DNA of 47,443 nt from Bacteroidales bacterium (GCA_020860515.1 JAJBUG010000057.1:1-47443); one strand, 5' to 3'. Shown: positions 34,901-42,178, counted from the stretch's first letter. Notes: generated from the sequence alone by a model not told the origin. A program made the numbers and translations.

Positions 34901-34932
34901 CTAACATGCCACCTATGCCCCCATCAATGTAA
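31912..34932 (+). CDS. Tubulin/FtsZ-like protein with coiled coil and GYF_2-like domain
   Basis: A 1006-residue cytoplasmic protein. The N-terminus IFVGLGGTGGKILRAIK (residues 5-21) and the tubulin/FtsZ G-loop GGTGSG (166-171, in AGLSGGTGSGSIVDAI) identify a tubulin-like GTP-binding domain of the bacterial Tubulin_2 type (PF13809 as recalled). A long helical, probably coiled-coil part covers roughly 490-660 (SKLIAERVGEIRKKIEEAIV and following). A GYF_2-like domain is at 930-983 (MYVNIGGQPAGPFDMEKL, VWCDGMPQWAFAG), a module seen in bacterial signalling and conflict proteins. The last 23 residues are Met-Pro repeats (MPKMPPMPKMPP). It is much longer than FtsZ (about 400) and is not the cell-division protein. 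It probably polymerises or acts as an NTP switch for the adjacent envelope proteins. Confidence 0.82.
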   Translation: MENTIFVGLGGTGGKILRAIKMRMFEEYPTAEQRRRLPVSFLYVDSTDEMMPKEGKPHPDFKVMGQDASFTANEFFNIKSVDVTYILDHIDNYPSLRGIVGNVEDVRNAIGALGAAAGQKRRAGRLLFAVNAKGYVNALQAAYSKCATISGEQGSNNIFIFAGLSGGTGSGSIVDAIVQARKTFPDAVIMVYAMIPEMNLPKPNMNGEGRYYPNGYAALKELNALQMGIWEPQDVTGTGKAKLYKDRYYGVAQGISLYSNVNEHGLSVDSLKELPKLIADVVFHRVFHTDVQTDAGQELERAFSFENCLGSAMEYDETAPEDSFMQHRIRTKKINVPGIKRIMYPELRILKHITYTTGEKLLRQFKYNNWRDDLGFIDEELNKDYRAAYLNQNVLSGWMLDEPHLILERKILNSDPDFVTFAEYWKEQIQYWSETANEADCPLIELDRLIGEIFNMRFQEQEVGVEGFYRGKTKAIPDMAREIRRTIERDLFDRWRQGDVSIVELIKVSKLIAERVGEIRKKIEEAIVNEEQAYKDFQKKCEENIVEWKNVGVFNKFVMGKKKAIYAEHQTDLQYLYESKTRKVALQFAKALAARIENEIEQMNVGISEFGQDVTDAIEAIENLINAQRKVNKGLEDMRGAIIEVCEDEAMVVFEKSLNTDRQEMAIMAKQMREAILPEGDFKSFGSLADQLNIDNFIDAFDLQLSEIVQIKHDERVAKEQRILGLNILAQLMQQITDDSQIKQFAHKIIHQSGTLLKLADDELGLPIRNNMKKTVMNNKTIFIAIPPAENEAQQKFVDKLETALKESIPQDGVVTNIVFEKTTARRDEITILTINYCLPMRAIEWLKTYRERYEEFLKPYGKVDRANAILLHGEALGEYAPDLYAKSSKEIEKILQDREKEKAKTEEPKTVTTPAPGGSSDSPLPKVEMYVNIGGQPAGPFDMEKLKGLVEDGTLTKQTFVWCDGMPQWAFAGDVDTLKVLFMPKMPPMPKMPPMPNMPPMPPSM

Positions 34933-34953
34933 AATCATAACTTACACACAGAT

Positions 34954-35649
34954 ATGGCAACAAAGAAAACCAATCTCAATCAATATGGCATTTGCACCAA
35001 CAAGGGCAAATGCCACTTGGCTGATTCGCGCGAACGTCAAGAGATACCCCTCAACAAGCCGTTTGTTTGCTCCAATCCCGAATGTGGCAAGCCACTGATG
35101 AAGGTGGCACCTCCCAAGCCAAAGGGCAAAGGCAAGGTGCTGTGGCTAATCATCTGCATCGTAGTGTTGGCTGGGGCCATCACTTGGGCGCTTATTGCCC
35201 TCCTCGGCCACAATGGAGAGACTGTGGAACAGGAGCCACTGAACCCAGGTTATCAAAACACTGACAGTTTGACTATGGTACAACCTGGTCCAGAAAGCGG
35301 AACAGCTGACGTTTCAGAGGAAACTGACAGTCTGACTTTGGTGGCCGAACCGGAAGAGCCTGCGGAAGAAGCAGTAGAAGAACCCGCACCTGCAACTACA
35401 TCTACTACAACCACCGCTCCTGCCAAGCCTTCGATATCAGTGCCATTTGGCACCTATTCAGGCCCAGCCAACGGACTTGACGGTGAAATCCGCGTGACTC
35501 GCGCTTATTCTCTCGACCTGCGCAATGCCGCTCACGAAACTCTCGAGCTCCAGCCTGGCGATGTGATTACAAAGACTAAGTTCAAGAATGGCGAGTTGGT
35601 AGGCGGCTACTGGAAGAGAGGCTCCGAGGCCCGCTCGTTCCATCGTTGA
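34954..35649 (+). CDS. Zinc-ribbon single-span membrane protein
   Basis: A 231-residue protein. A cytoplasmic zinc-ribbon-like N-terminus has Cys14, Cys20, Cys39 and Cys44 (GICTNKGKCHLA, VCSNPECGKPL). A basic linker (PPKPKGKGK) precedes a membrane segment at about 62-84 (LWLIICIVVLAGAITWALIA). The periplasmic part is a Glu/Thr/Pro-rich stalk followed by a small C-terminal domain (about 150-231: FGTYSGPANGLDGEIRV, LQPGDVITKTKFKNGELVGG), which resembles a MORN-type unit. The N-in, C-out topology fits a link between the tubulin-like protein inside and the exported proteins outside. It starts 21 nt after the tubulin-like gene. No named family is recognised. Confidence 0.7.
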   Translation: MATKKTNLNQYGICTNKGKCHLADSRERQEIPLNKPFVCSNPECGKPLMKVAPPKPKGKGKVLWLIICIVVLAGAITWALIALLGHNGETVEQEPLNPGYQNTDSLTMVQPGPESGTADVSEETDSLTLVAEPEEPAEEAVEEPAPATTSTTTTAPAKPSISVPFGTYSGPANGLDGEIRVTRAYSLDLRNAAHETLELQPGDVITKTKFKNGELVGGYWKRGSEARSFHR

Positions 35650-35652
35650 TGC

Positions 35653-36789
35653 ATGAGTCTCATACTCTCCACTATAAAGGCGTCCTTGGTCCCGCTGCTT
35701 ATGCTCCTATGCCTGAGCAGCGGGCATGCAGGGAATGTGGCAGAATATCGCAGCGATATTCTATGTGAGATTTCCAAAGCCATTGGCTTAACTCCAGAAT
35801 GGGGGCGCGATACCACTCTGGTGATAAAATACAAAAACCGAGAAGTGGCCTATCGCATTGAGAATGATGAAATTGGCCATATTGGCTATAGGATTTTTAC
35901 CGACAGTCTGCATGGGCATATACCCCAGGTGACACGCGACTTTGTGGAGAGATACTGGCTTGAGCTGACCCTGTCAATGGTGAGGCTAAAGACAGTGGAG
36001 ACACAGATGGCAGAGGATGGATTCATATTTGTCCATGGCAACCTTGGCTCAATCGACGCGATTCAGTCCCAGCCCAGCCTCACGCTCAGCACTAACATCA
36101 CCCCGCACCGAGCATCGATGCAGTGGGGCGACCCAGAAGCTCCCGTCTGCACCATAGAATTCCCCATTAATCAGGAGCTGATTCTTGGACAAAAGATGAT
36201 CGAGCGCGACCGCCGGCTCCCTGAGCAGATAGCCAAATGGCAATGCCCCGACTCCATAGCCCCTCAATGCCGAATTGAAGAGCTGACCCCAAGCGACTCG
36301 ATCGAGGGCTTGCAAGTGCAGAACCAAGGCAGCTATCTCACTGAATACCTGGCAGCCGACCGATATTTTATTATTGAAGATGGCAATGTGATGCCAGTAT
36401 TTGAACCTGCTTTTCTGTGCGAAAGCCTAAAGAATCTATTTAGCGGCATTGACATTCCCCAGGCCAAGAACATCAGTCTGCATCTTCGGCACCAAATTTT
36501 CGGCCTTAAAGAGCAAATCATCGATACAGATGTGCGCCAATGGGTAGGCTGTTGCATGGCTCAGGGATGCAAGCCCTATACGGGCGTAATTTCGATTGGC
36601 CATGAGGGCGAGAATCTGGCTGATATGCTGATTATAATGCACAACGAGGCTGCTGGTTACAACCACGTGCTGCGCCTGACCATCGACATTGAATCTGTAG
36701 CCTCAGGACAAGGGCAAGCCGATGGGCGATTGAACGCCTACGTGCCCTCGTCAAACATCAAAAACCTTTTTAAAGATCAACAATGGTAA
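35653..36789 (+). CDS. Exported protein of unknown function (378 aa)
   Basis: The signal peptide has a hydrophobic core (ASLVPLLMLLCLSSG) and likely cleavage after GHA. The mature protein has no motif I recognise; it holds a block of charged and aromatic residues (VERYWLELTLSMVRLKTVE), and Cys pairs such as VGCCMAQGC that may form disulfides. It starts 3 nt after the zinc-ribbon gene stop and its last 7 nt overlap the next gene, so its translation is coupled within the locus. It is predicted periplasmic. Confidence 0.65.
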   Translation: MSLILSTIKASLVPLLMLLCLSSGHAGNVAEYRSDILCEISKAIGLTPEWGRDTTLVIKYKNREVAYRIENDEIGHIGYRIFTDSLHGHIPQVTRDFVERYWLELTLSMVRLKTVETQMAEDGFIFVHGNLGSIDAIQSQPSLTLSTNITPHRASMQWGDPEAPVCTIEFPINQELILGQKMIERDRRLPEQIAKWQCPDSIAPQCRIEELTPSDSIEGLQVQNQGSYLTEYLAADRYFIIEDGNVMPVFEPAFLCESLKNLFSGIDIPQAKNISLHLRHQIFGLKEQIIDTDVRQWVGCCMAQGCKPYTGVISIGHEGENLADMLIIMHNEAAGYNHVLRLTIDIESVASGQGQADGRLNAYVPSSNIKNLFKDQQW

Positions 36790-37565
36790 ACCTAAGGAAA
36801 ATACTTTCGCTCGCTACCTGCATAGCCCTGAGCACACTGATTGGCGCTGCGCAGGACGAGGCTAAATCGTTCTCTAAACAGATGAACGAGCTAAAGCGCA
36901 GCGGCGATTACGTGTACGCCGAGGCAACTGCATCGACCGAGGCCGATGCTAAGGCTGCATGTGCCGACCTGCTGAAGATTGAGATTACCAAAGAATTATC
37001 GGGCAGCGACGACAAGTCGCAACAAATCATCAAGGATGTCTCGGATTTCAACATCGAATATCTTACTCAGCCTCGAGGCGAGTTGGTGCGTGTGTTTGGA
37101 TATGTGAAGAAGAGCGATATCGGAGCGGAGTCTTCTGCCAAGGAAACTCTAGCCCAAGAAACTACTGTCGCTCAGCCTGCAATCAGCCAACCAACTGCAA
37201 CCCAGCCAGTTGTAGCTGAGCCAACAACCCAAACCGATATTCAGCTTAATACCACTGACCAAGGCTTGGCCAAATGGCAGATAGATATGATCCAGACTGT
37301 AGCCGAGCAGCCCACCAAGATGAAAGCCAAAAACGTACTCAACCGATATAAGAATCAAAACAAGGTAAAGCGCCTCGGCGACAACACCGCTGCCAATCCG
37401 CGCCCAGCCGACACTTTCTATATCTACTATGGCGCTGACGGTGCGCCAGTGGCCCTGCTTGCCCCGGGCAGCGGCGATGCTCGCTACGACTTCTTCACTG
37501 GCTCCACTGCCAATGCCAGCCAGTACAGCGGTCTGGAGCACTTATGGTTTCAAATCTCCAAATAA
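36783..37565 (+). CDS. Exported protein with LPP20-like N-terminal domain
   Basis: A 260-residue exported protein; the signal peptide ends near LIGAA-Q. The first mature domain (GDYVYAEATASTEADAKAAC, then ADLLKIEIT) resembles the LPP20/FlgT-N type domain, in which a repeated A-x-A helix follows a GYG-like strand. A central Thr/Gln/Pro linker with ATQPVVAEPTTQTD follows, then a small C-terminal domain (TFYIYYGADGAPVALLAPGS). It overlaps the previous gene by 7 nt. Function unknown; the LPP20-like fold in other bacteria is found in outer-membrane-associated assembly proteins. That fold call is from pattern only. Confidence 0.6.
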   Translation: MVNLRKILSLATCIALSTLIGAAQDEAKSFSKQMNELKRSGDYVYAEATASTEADAKAACADLLKIEITKELSGSDDKSQQIIKDVSDFNIEYLTQPRGELVRVFGYVKKSDIGAESSAKETLAQETTVAQPAISQPTATQPVVAEPTTQTDIQLNTTDQGLAKWQIDMIQTVAEQPTKMKAKNVLNRYKNQNKVKRLGDNTAANPRPADTFYIYYGADGAPVALLAPGSGDARYDFFTGSTANASQYSGLEHLWFQISK

Positions 37566-37574
37566 TTCAATATT

Positions 37575-38555
37575 ATGAATTTTCTGAAATACACAGCTCT
37601 CACCTTGCTGCTATCGCTGTCCTTCGCCACCCCATGGGCGCAGGACGAGGTGACATTTGAATTTGACACCAACGATGGCATTGATTCAAGCATCCCCGTA
37701 AAGAGGATGGAAAAAAATATCATGGGGCTGCTGACGGCTATGAACCGTGCTGCCACGGCCAAGGCAAGTTCGATTGATTTTACTGGCGTCGAGATATCCG
37801 AGGATGCCTCGTTCAGCCTAATGCTGATTTGGGAAAATGTGAGGATGCATACCTTCGACGATGATATTATCCAAAAATGCGTAAGCCTGGGCAGTTTCCC
37901 CAACATTCGCGGCTACGAGGTGCAAAACATCGGCGTGGAGATGATGCCCATCAATCCCGACGAATACAAGGAGGCTCGCAACCAAGAGATTACTATCACT
38001 ATGGACCGCCAAGGCCGCATCTCCGACTTCGTAATCTCCATGGGCATGCACCAATACGCATCGATGATGAAAGGAGCCAAGACCCTCGAAGACATCGACC
38101 AGCGCCAGCAGATTCTGCACTTCGTGGAGCAGTTCCGCACTGCCTATTGCGAAAAGAACAAGCAGTTCCTGGAGGATATCTTCAGCGACGATGCCTTGAT
38201 TATCACCGGACGCGTCAGAACCCGCACCACCTTGGAGCAAGGCATTGCCACTGTGGTTGACTACACCAAGCAGACCAAGCGTGAGTATCTGACCAAGCTG
38301 TTTGCGAAGTTCGACATGCCCAACAGCTACATCAATGTGAAGTTTGATGAAATCGAGGTGGAACGCAACCCCATCAATACCGACATCTACGGCGTTACCG
38401 TGCGCCAGGAATGGCACTCCACCGGCTACAGCGATGTGGGCACAGTGTTCTTGCTCTGGGACTTCACCAACAAGTCGGCGCCAAAAATCTATGTGCGCAC
38501 TTGGCAACCCAACGAGGATACTCACCGATTCAAAACCACCGAATTTGACATTTGA
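37575..38555 (+). CDS. Exported NTF2-like domain protein
   Basis: A 326-residue exported protein; the signal peptide is cleaved near ATPWA-Q. The C-terminal half (about 175-320) resembles an NTF2/SnoaL-like domain: ILHFVEQFRTAYCEKNKQFL, then IFSDDALIITGRV, and GVTVRQEWHSTGYSDVGTVF near the end. In such cone-shaped domains a pocket binds ligands or partner proteins. The N-terminal half has no recognised motif (VEMMPINPDEYKEARNQEI). It lies 9 nt after the previous gene. Probably a periplasmic structural or binding component. Confidence 0.65.
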   Translation: MNFLKYTALTLLLSLSFATPWAQDEVTFEFDTNDGIDSSIPVKRMEKNIMGLLTAMNRAATAKASSIDFTGVEISEDASFSLMLIWENVRMHTFDDDIIQKCVSLGSFPNIRGYEVQNIGVEMMPINPDEYKEARNQEITITMDRQGRISDFVISMGMHQYASMMKGAKTLEDIDQRQQILHFVEQFRTAYCEKNKQFLEDIFSDDALIITGRVRTRTTLEQGIATVVDYTKQTKREYLTKLFAKFDMPNSYINVKFDEIEVERNPINTDIYGVTVRQEWHSTGYSDVGTVFLLWDFTNKSAPKIYVRTWQPNEDTHRFKTTEFDI

Positions 38556-38566
38556 CCCTGCACTTT

Positions 38567-39736
38567 ATGAAGAAATTACTATTTCTCTTAGTGGCTCTTG
38601 CTGCCTTTGCCAATGCCAACGCTCAATTAGTGGTGGCTGAGGAGTGCGCCGTAAAGGAAGGCGACATCACAGCCTTCCGCCTCAACGACCAGCAGCCAAT
38701 CATCATTGATGGCGATACCATTCCCTTTGCGCTGGTGCGCGTAGGCTTGGCCGAGCCTAATGTGATCTTCGACAGCAAATGGGTACTCAAGCAGGAGTTT
38801 ATCGACAATGAATACTGGGTATATTTCATGGACGGCGTAAAGTCGGTAGCCATAAAGTCGAAGCGCTATGCTCCGCTCCATTACCGTTTCCCTGAACCCC
38901 TCAAGGCCAAAAGCACCTACGTGCTGACCATCCATAAGCCCGAGGGCGACAAATACAAAGGCACGCTCAATATCAGCAGCAATGTAAAGGATGCCCAGGT
39001 GTATGTGGATGGCGTGAAGGTAAGTGATGGCACGCCCTATTCCTACATGGGCGAGGGCGGGGCGCACCATATCGAGCTCCGCGCCGATGGATATGCCTCG
39101 CAGCAGCGCGATGTGGAGATTCGCTTGGGCCAGACCGACAATATCACCATCAACCTCTTCGACACTGGTGCGCTCAGCGTGGATGGCATCAGCTACGGCG
39201 TGGTGCCAGTCGAAGCCACATCCTACTCAATGGGCAGCGACCTCAACTATTACACCCAGCCCCGCCACACCGTTAGCCTTATCCCATTCTCGGTTGGTAC
39301 TACATTGGTCAATGTGGATTTGTGGGAAAAGGTGATGGGCTCGGCCGATGACCGCATCAAGGGCTCCAACGGCCAAGTGGTGAATGTAAGCTACGATGAA
39401 ATCCAGGACTTCATCTCAGCGCTTAACCAAGCCACTGGCAAGGAATTTCGCCTGCCCACTGAGGCCGAATGGGAATACATCGCCAAGAATGCCTCGAAGC
39501 TGGGCATCTCGGATATGTTCACGTCGATGGAATGGTGCGCCGATTGGTTTGGCCGCTACAACGTGAGCGACAATATCAATCCGCAGGGTCCCGAAAAGGG
39601 TGTGCTGCGAGTGGTGCGCGGCGGATCGGAATACACCGATGGCGACCCCACTTACTCTGATCCCACCTTCCGCTGGCGTAAGCAAGCCGACACTAATTCC
39701 CCCAAAATATCATTCCGCTTAGTAAGCAACAAATAA
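38567..39736 (+). CDS. PEGA plus formylglycine-enzyme-like domain exported protein
   Basis: A 389-residue exported protein with signal peptide MKKLLFLLVALAAFANANA and Gln at +1. Around residues 124-192 is a PEGA domain (GTLNISSNVKDAQVYVDGVK, HHIELRADGYASQ), a surface-layer-type beta module. The C-terminal part (about 195-389) has the fold of formylglycine-generating enzymes/sulfatase-modifying factors: FRLPTEAEWEYIA, MEWCADWFGRYN, VVRGGS, ISFRLVSN. The paired catalytic Cys of true enzymes near the C-terminus are absent, so it is probably a binding module rather than an oxidase. I start at ATG 38567 instead of an upstream in-frame start at 38552, since that would extend the signal peptide. Confidence 0.78.
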   Translation: MKKLLFLLVALAAFANANAQLVVAEECAVKEGDITAFRLNDQQPIIIDGDTIPFALVRVGLAEPNVIFDSKWVLKQEFIDNEYWVYFMDGVKSVAIKSKRYAPLHYRFPEPLKAKSTYVLTIHKPEGDKYKGTLNISSNVKDAQVYVDGVKVSDGTPYSYMGEGGAHHIELRADGYASQQRDVEIRLGQTDNITINLFDTGALSVDGISYGVVPVEATSYSMGSDLNYYTQPRHTVSLIPFSVGTTLVNVDLWEKVMGSADDRIKGSNGQVVNVSYDEIQDFISALNQATGKEFRLPTEAEWEYIAKNASKLGISDMFTSMEWCADWFGRYNVSDNINPQGPEKGVLRVVRGGSEYTDGDPTYSDPTFRWRKQADTNSPKISFRLVSNK

Positions 39737-39757
39737 ATCAATCAAATACAAACCAAT

Positions 39758-41416
39758 ATGAAAAAAATACTTACCCTATTGATGTGCGCCGTGTTTGCAC
39801 TGGGTGCGATGGCGCAGACCAGAGCCGTATATGTGAATCCGCTGAAAAATGATGGCGGCCTCAACGAAATAATCGCCAAGCGCCTCTATAAGAAAGGCAT
39901 CTTGGGCCTGACCAAGGCTAAAACCATTACTGTGGCTACGGGCTCGGCCATTACCCCCGGCTCAGCCGAAGCTGCCAATTACGACTACATCCTCACGATG
40001 AACGTCACCAAGTACACCATTGAGGAGGCTGGCACCGTCAACAATCTCCTGGGTGCCTTAGGCAGCAGCTCGGCCAAGAAAGAACCCGACTACGAGGGCC
40101 GCATCTACACCGAGATTACCATCAATGATGCCAAGTCAGGAACTGAGGTATTCAAGACCACCCTGCAACCCCTGTCAACTGACAAGGACAAAGACACTGC
40201 AATTTTCGATGCTACCAAGAACTTCGACTACGACATGACCGACATGACCGACGATGCATTCCAGGTTAGCGGCGAAATCGTGGAAGCTACTCAGCTCGAC
40301 AAGAAGAACATCGTGAAGAAGGCTCGCGTGCAAATCGGCTCAAAGAGCGGCGCTCGCAAGAACCAGGCTTACGAACTTTACAAGGTAGCCGATGGGGCTG
40401 ATCCTGAGCTTATCGGTTATGCCAAGTGCGAGCAAGTGCTTGGTCCCGAAGAGAGCATCATCGCAATCAATGGCAAAAAGGATGCCGACAAGGTGGTGTC
40501 AGATTTGATTCAGAACAACGATGGCTCTTACACCGTCCAGGCTCTGTCGCGTTCGCGCTCAGGCTTCGTTCACGACAACCTGCAGGGCGTTGACAAGATG
40601 TTTACAAAGGAGGGTCGCGCATCTTACCTCGATCCATTCGGACGCACAGCCAAGCCCCGCGTAGCATTCCTTGACGTAGCTATCAACGACAGCAAATTCT
40701 CATCTCAGAAGGATAATTTCCAGCAGGCAGTGCTCAAGGGCATGAACCAAGTGACCACAATCTCAATTGAGCCTACCATTTACTCCGATGTGGCTTCAGC
40801 ACGCAACGTTGGCATCGACGGCCTGGTAGAAATTACTATCGACAAGGTGACCACTTCATCAGAAAAAACCAAGGAGGGCAAGACCAAATACAAGGCCGAC
40901 ATCCTGTACACCGTGGCTGGCATCGACGTGGCCAACAACAAGTGGATCGACATGAAGTCGTTCTGGGATATTGGCTCCAGCACTGATGGCCAAAATGATG
41001 CCAATGCCAACGCTCTTACCCTGATCGACGACAATATCCGCATCTACTGCGAGGACCTCTTCCCCGTGGCTGGCGCAATACTCAACACCGAGGAGGTGAA
41101 GAACAATTCTGTAAAGAAGGTACGCGTCAACATTGGCACCGACATGGGATTGAAAAAGGGCATGCCATTTGAAATCTATGAGCAGCGCAAGGAAGGTGGC
41201 GAAGATTCGCGCTTCCTGCTGGGCGAAGGCAGCGTAGAGAAGGACGGTCTGACAGCCTCCGAAGCCATCCTCAAGGTCAAGGGCAAGAAAGATGGCGACG
41301 AGCGAATCTACACATTGCTGCAGAACGCTGACGGCGACACAGAAATCATACTTGTGTCAAAGGCAAAGCGCGACGTTTTCGACAAGATGGGCGACTTTTT
41401 CGGAAAAGACAAATAA
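39758..41416 (+). CDS. Exported protein with internal duplication, FlgT/CsgG-like
   Basis: A 552-residue exported protein; the signal peptide ends near GAMA-Q. It has two halves of the same type. Half 1 (about 22-265) ends in IVKKARVQIGSKSGARKNQA and YELYKVADG; half 2 (about 290-545) ends in SVKKVRVNIGTDMGLKKGMP and FEIYEQRKEGGED. Both halves are followed by a conserved K-G-K-K-D block and a short LLQN/LIQN strand. The repeated unit resembles FlgT-C/CsgG-like domains of outer-membrane assembly proteins, where a strand of type VRVNIGSDxGVKxGxxF is common. It is predicted periplasmic or outer-membrane associated. It is the largest exported component of the locus. Confidence 0.68.
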   Translation: MKKILTLLMCAVFALGAMAQTRAVYVNPLKNDGGLNEIIAKRLYKKGILGLTKAKTITVATGSAITPGSAEAANYDYILTMNVTKYTIEEAGTVNNLLGALGSSSAKKEPDYEGRIYTEITINDAKSGTEVFKTTLQPLSTDKDKDTAIFDATKNFDYDMTDMTDDAFQVSGEIVEATQLDKKNIVKKARVQIGSKSGARKNQAYELYKVADGADPELIGYAKCEQVLGPEESIIAINGKKDADKVVSDLIQNNDGSYTVQALSRSRSGFVHDNLQGVDKMFTKEGRASYLDPFGRTAKPRVAFLDVAINDSKFSSQKDNFQQAVLKGMNQVTTISIEPTIYSDVASARNVGIDGLVEITIDKVTTSSEKTKEGKTKYKADILYTVAGIDVANNKWIDMKSFWDIGSSTDGQNDANANALTLIDDNIRIYCEDLFPVAGAILNTEEVKNNSVKKVRVNIGTDMGLKKGMPFEIYEQRKEGGEDSRFLLGEGSVEKDGLTASEAILKVKGKKDGDERIYTLLQNADGDTEIILVSKAKRDVFDKMGDFFGKDK

Positions 41417-41426
41417 TTGAGGTGAT

Positions 41427-41882
41427 ATGAAGAGCATAATCCTCATATTCAGTCTTTTCATCGCTATATGCGGCTTTGCGCAGAAGTCGTCGGTTGCTTA
41501 CCTTGAGAGCGTGGGCAAGGGCGGCACGCGAGTGTTTGCCGTGGAGGCTCCTGTCAAGGACACCGAGATTGCCACAGCCGATGCCAAGGCCAAGCTGAAG
41601 CCTTCCGAGGTGGCTTGCTATAAGGTGATCAATGCAACACTCTTCGAGGGTGTGGATAATTACAACCAAGGCGAGCCGTTGGTGACCAATACCAACGACG
41701 CCTTTGCAAAGTCGCTGGTCAATCCCAAGACCAAGACCTTTATGACCTATTGCAAGGAGACCGCCTTGGAAAATTCGCCCAACAACAAGGAGGTGTACCA
41801 TTACATCGTTGAGGTCAACCACTTCAATCTCCTGAAGCTCCTCAACATGCGAGGCTCCCTCGCCAAAGACTTCCAAGAATAA
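41427..41882 (+). CDS. Small exported protein of unknown function
   Basis: A 151-residue protein with signal peptide (IILIFSLFIAICGFA-Q). The mature part is a single compact domain with VAYLESVGKGGTRVFAVEAP and ACYKVINATLFEGVDNYNQG. A three-residue KDT turn and an Ala/Lys-rich helix (ATADAKAKLKP) are reminiscent of LPP20-like modules found in the protein at 36783, but the match is weak. It starts 10 nt after the duplicated protein and is the last gene before the strong terminator, closing the locus. Confidence 0.6.
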   Translation: MKSIILIFSLFIAICGFAQKSSVAYLESVGKGGTRVFAVEAPVKDTEIATADAKAKLKPSEVACYKVINATLFEGVDNYNQGEPLVTNTNDAFAKSLVNPKTKTFMTYCKETALENSPNNKEVYHYIVEVNHFNLLKLLNMRGSLAKDFQE

Positions 41883-41899
41883 AACTACAGATTTAACGG

Positions 41900-41944
41900 A
41901 TTAAACGGATTGTTAATTTTTGATTAGCAATCCGTTTAATTTTA
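41900..41944 (+). terminator. Terminator of the tubulin-like locus
   Basis: ATTAAACGGATTG (41900-41912) pairs perfectly with CAATCCGTTTAAT (41928-41940), then TTTATT. The upstream flank AAAACTACAGATTTAACGG links it to the palindromic repeat at 8128-8206. Confidence 0.8.
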
Positions 41945-41960
41945 TTAGGCATCCCTATTT

Positions 41961-42127
41961 AGGAGCGGCGGGTCAGTGACCTGCCGCACATCATGCGCCA
42001 TTAGTCTTACCTATTCAATTACATCCGCCTGTCGAAAGTTGATATGCGGCAGGTCACTGACCCGCCGCTCCTGATTACATCCGCCTATCGAAAGTTGATA
42101 TGCGGCGGGTCAGTGACCCGCCGGTCC
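41961..42127. repeat. Three REP-like palindromes upstream of ilvB
   Basis: The core palindrome GCGGCGGGTCA-G-TGACCTGCCGC occurs at 41965-41987, inverted at 42046-42068, and again at 42102-42124. Copies 2 and 3 each end a direct repeat of about 55 nt (42019-42073 and 42074-42127) that begins ATTACATCCGCCT and differs at only a few positions. A fourth copy lies after ilvN. The rest of this 328-nt gap holds the ilvB promoter and no gene. Confidence 0.85.
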
Positions 42128-42147
42128 TACACGACTTGCTGTTAAAT

Positions 42148-42178
42148 TTTGTAATTAGAGAAAAAATCTGTAATTTTG
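42148..42178 (+). promoter_or_regulatory. Promoter of ilvB-ilvN
   Basis: TTTG (42148-42151) and TAATTTTG (42171-42178), spacer 19 nt. No leader peptide or attenuator hairpin is seen in the 32-nt leader. Confidence 0.7.

Noticed and set aside
31912..34932. Cell-division FtsZ
   Set aside because: It is more than twice FtsZ length, has different termini, and no division genes are adjacent.
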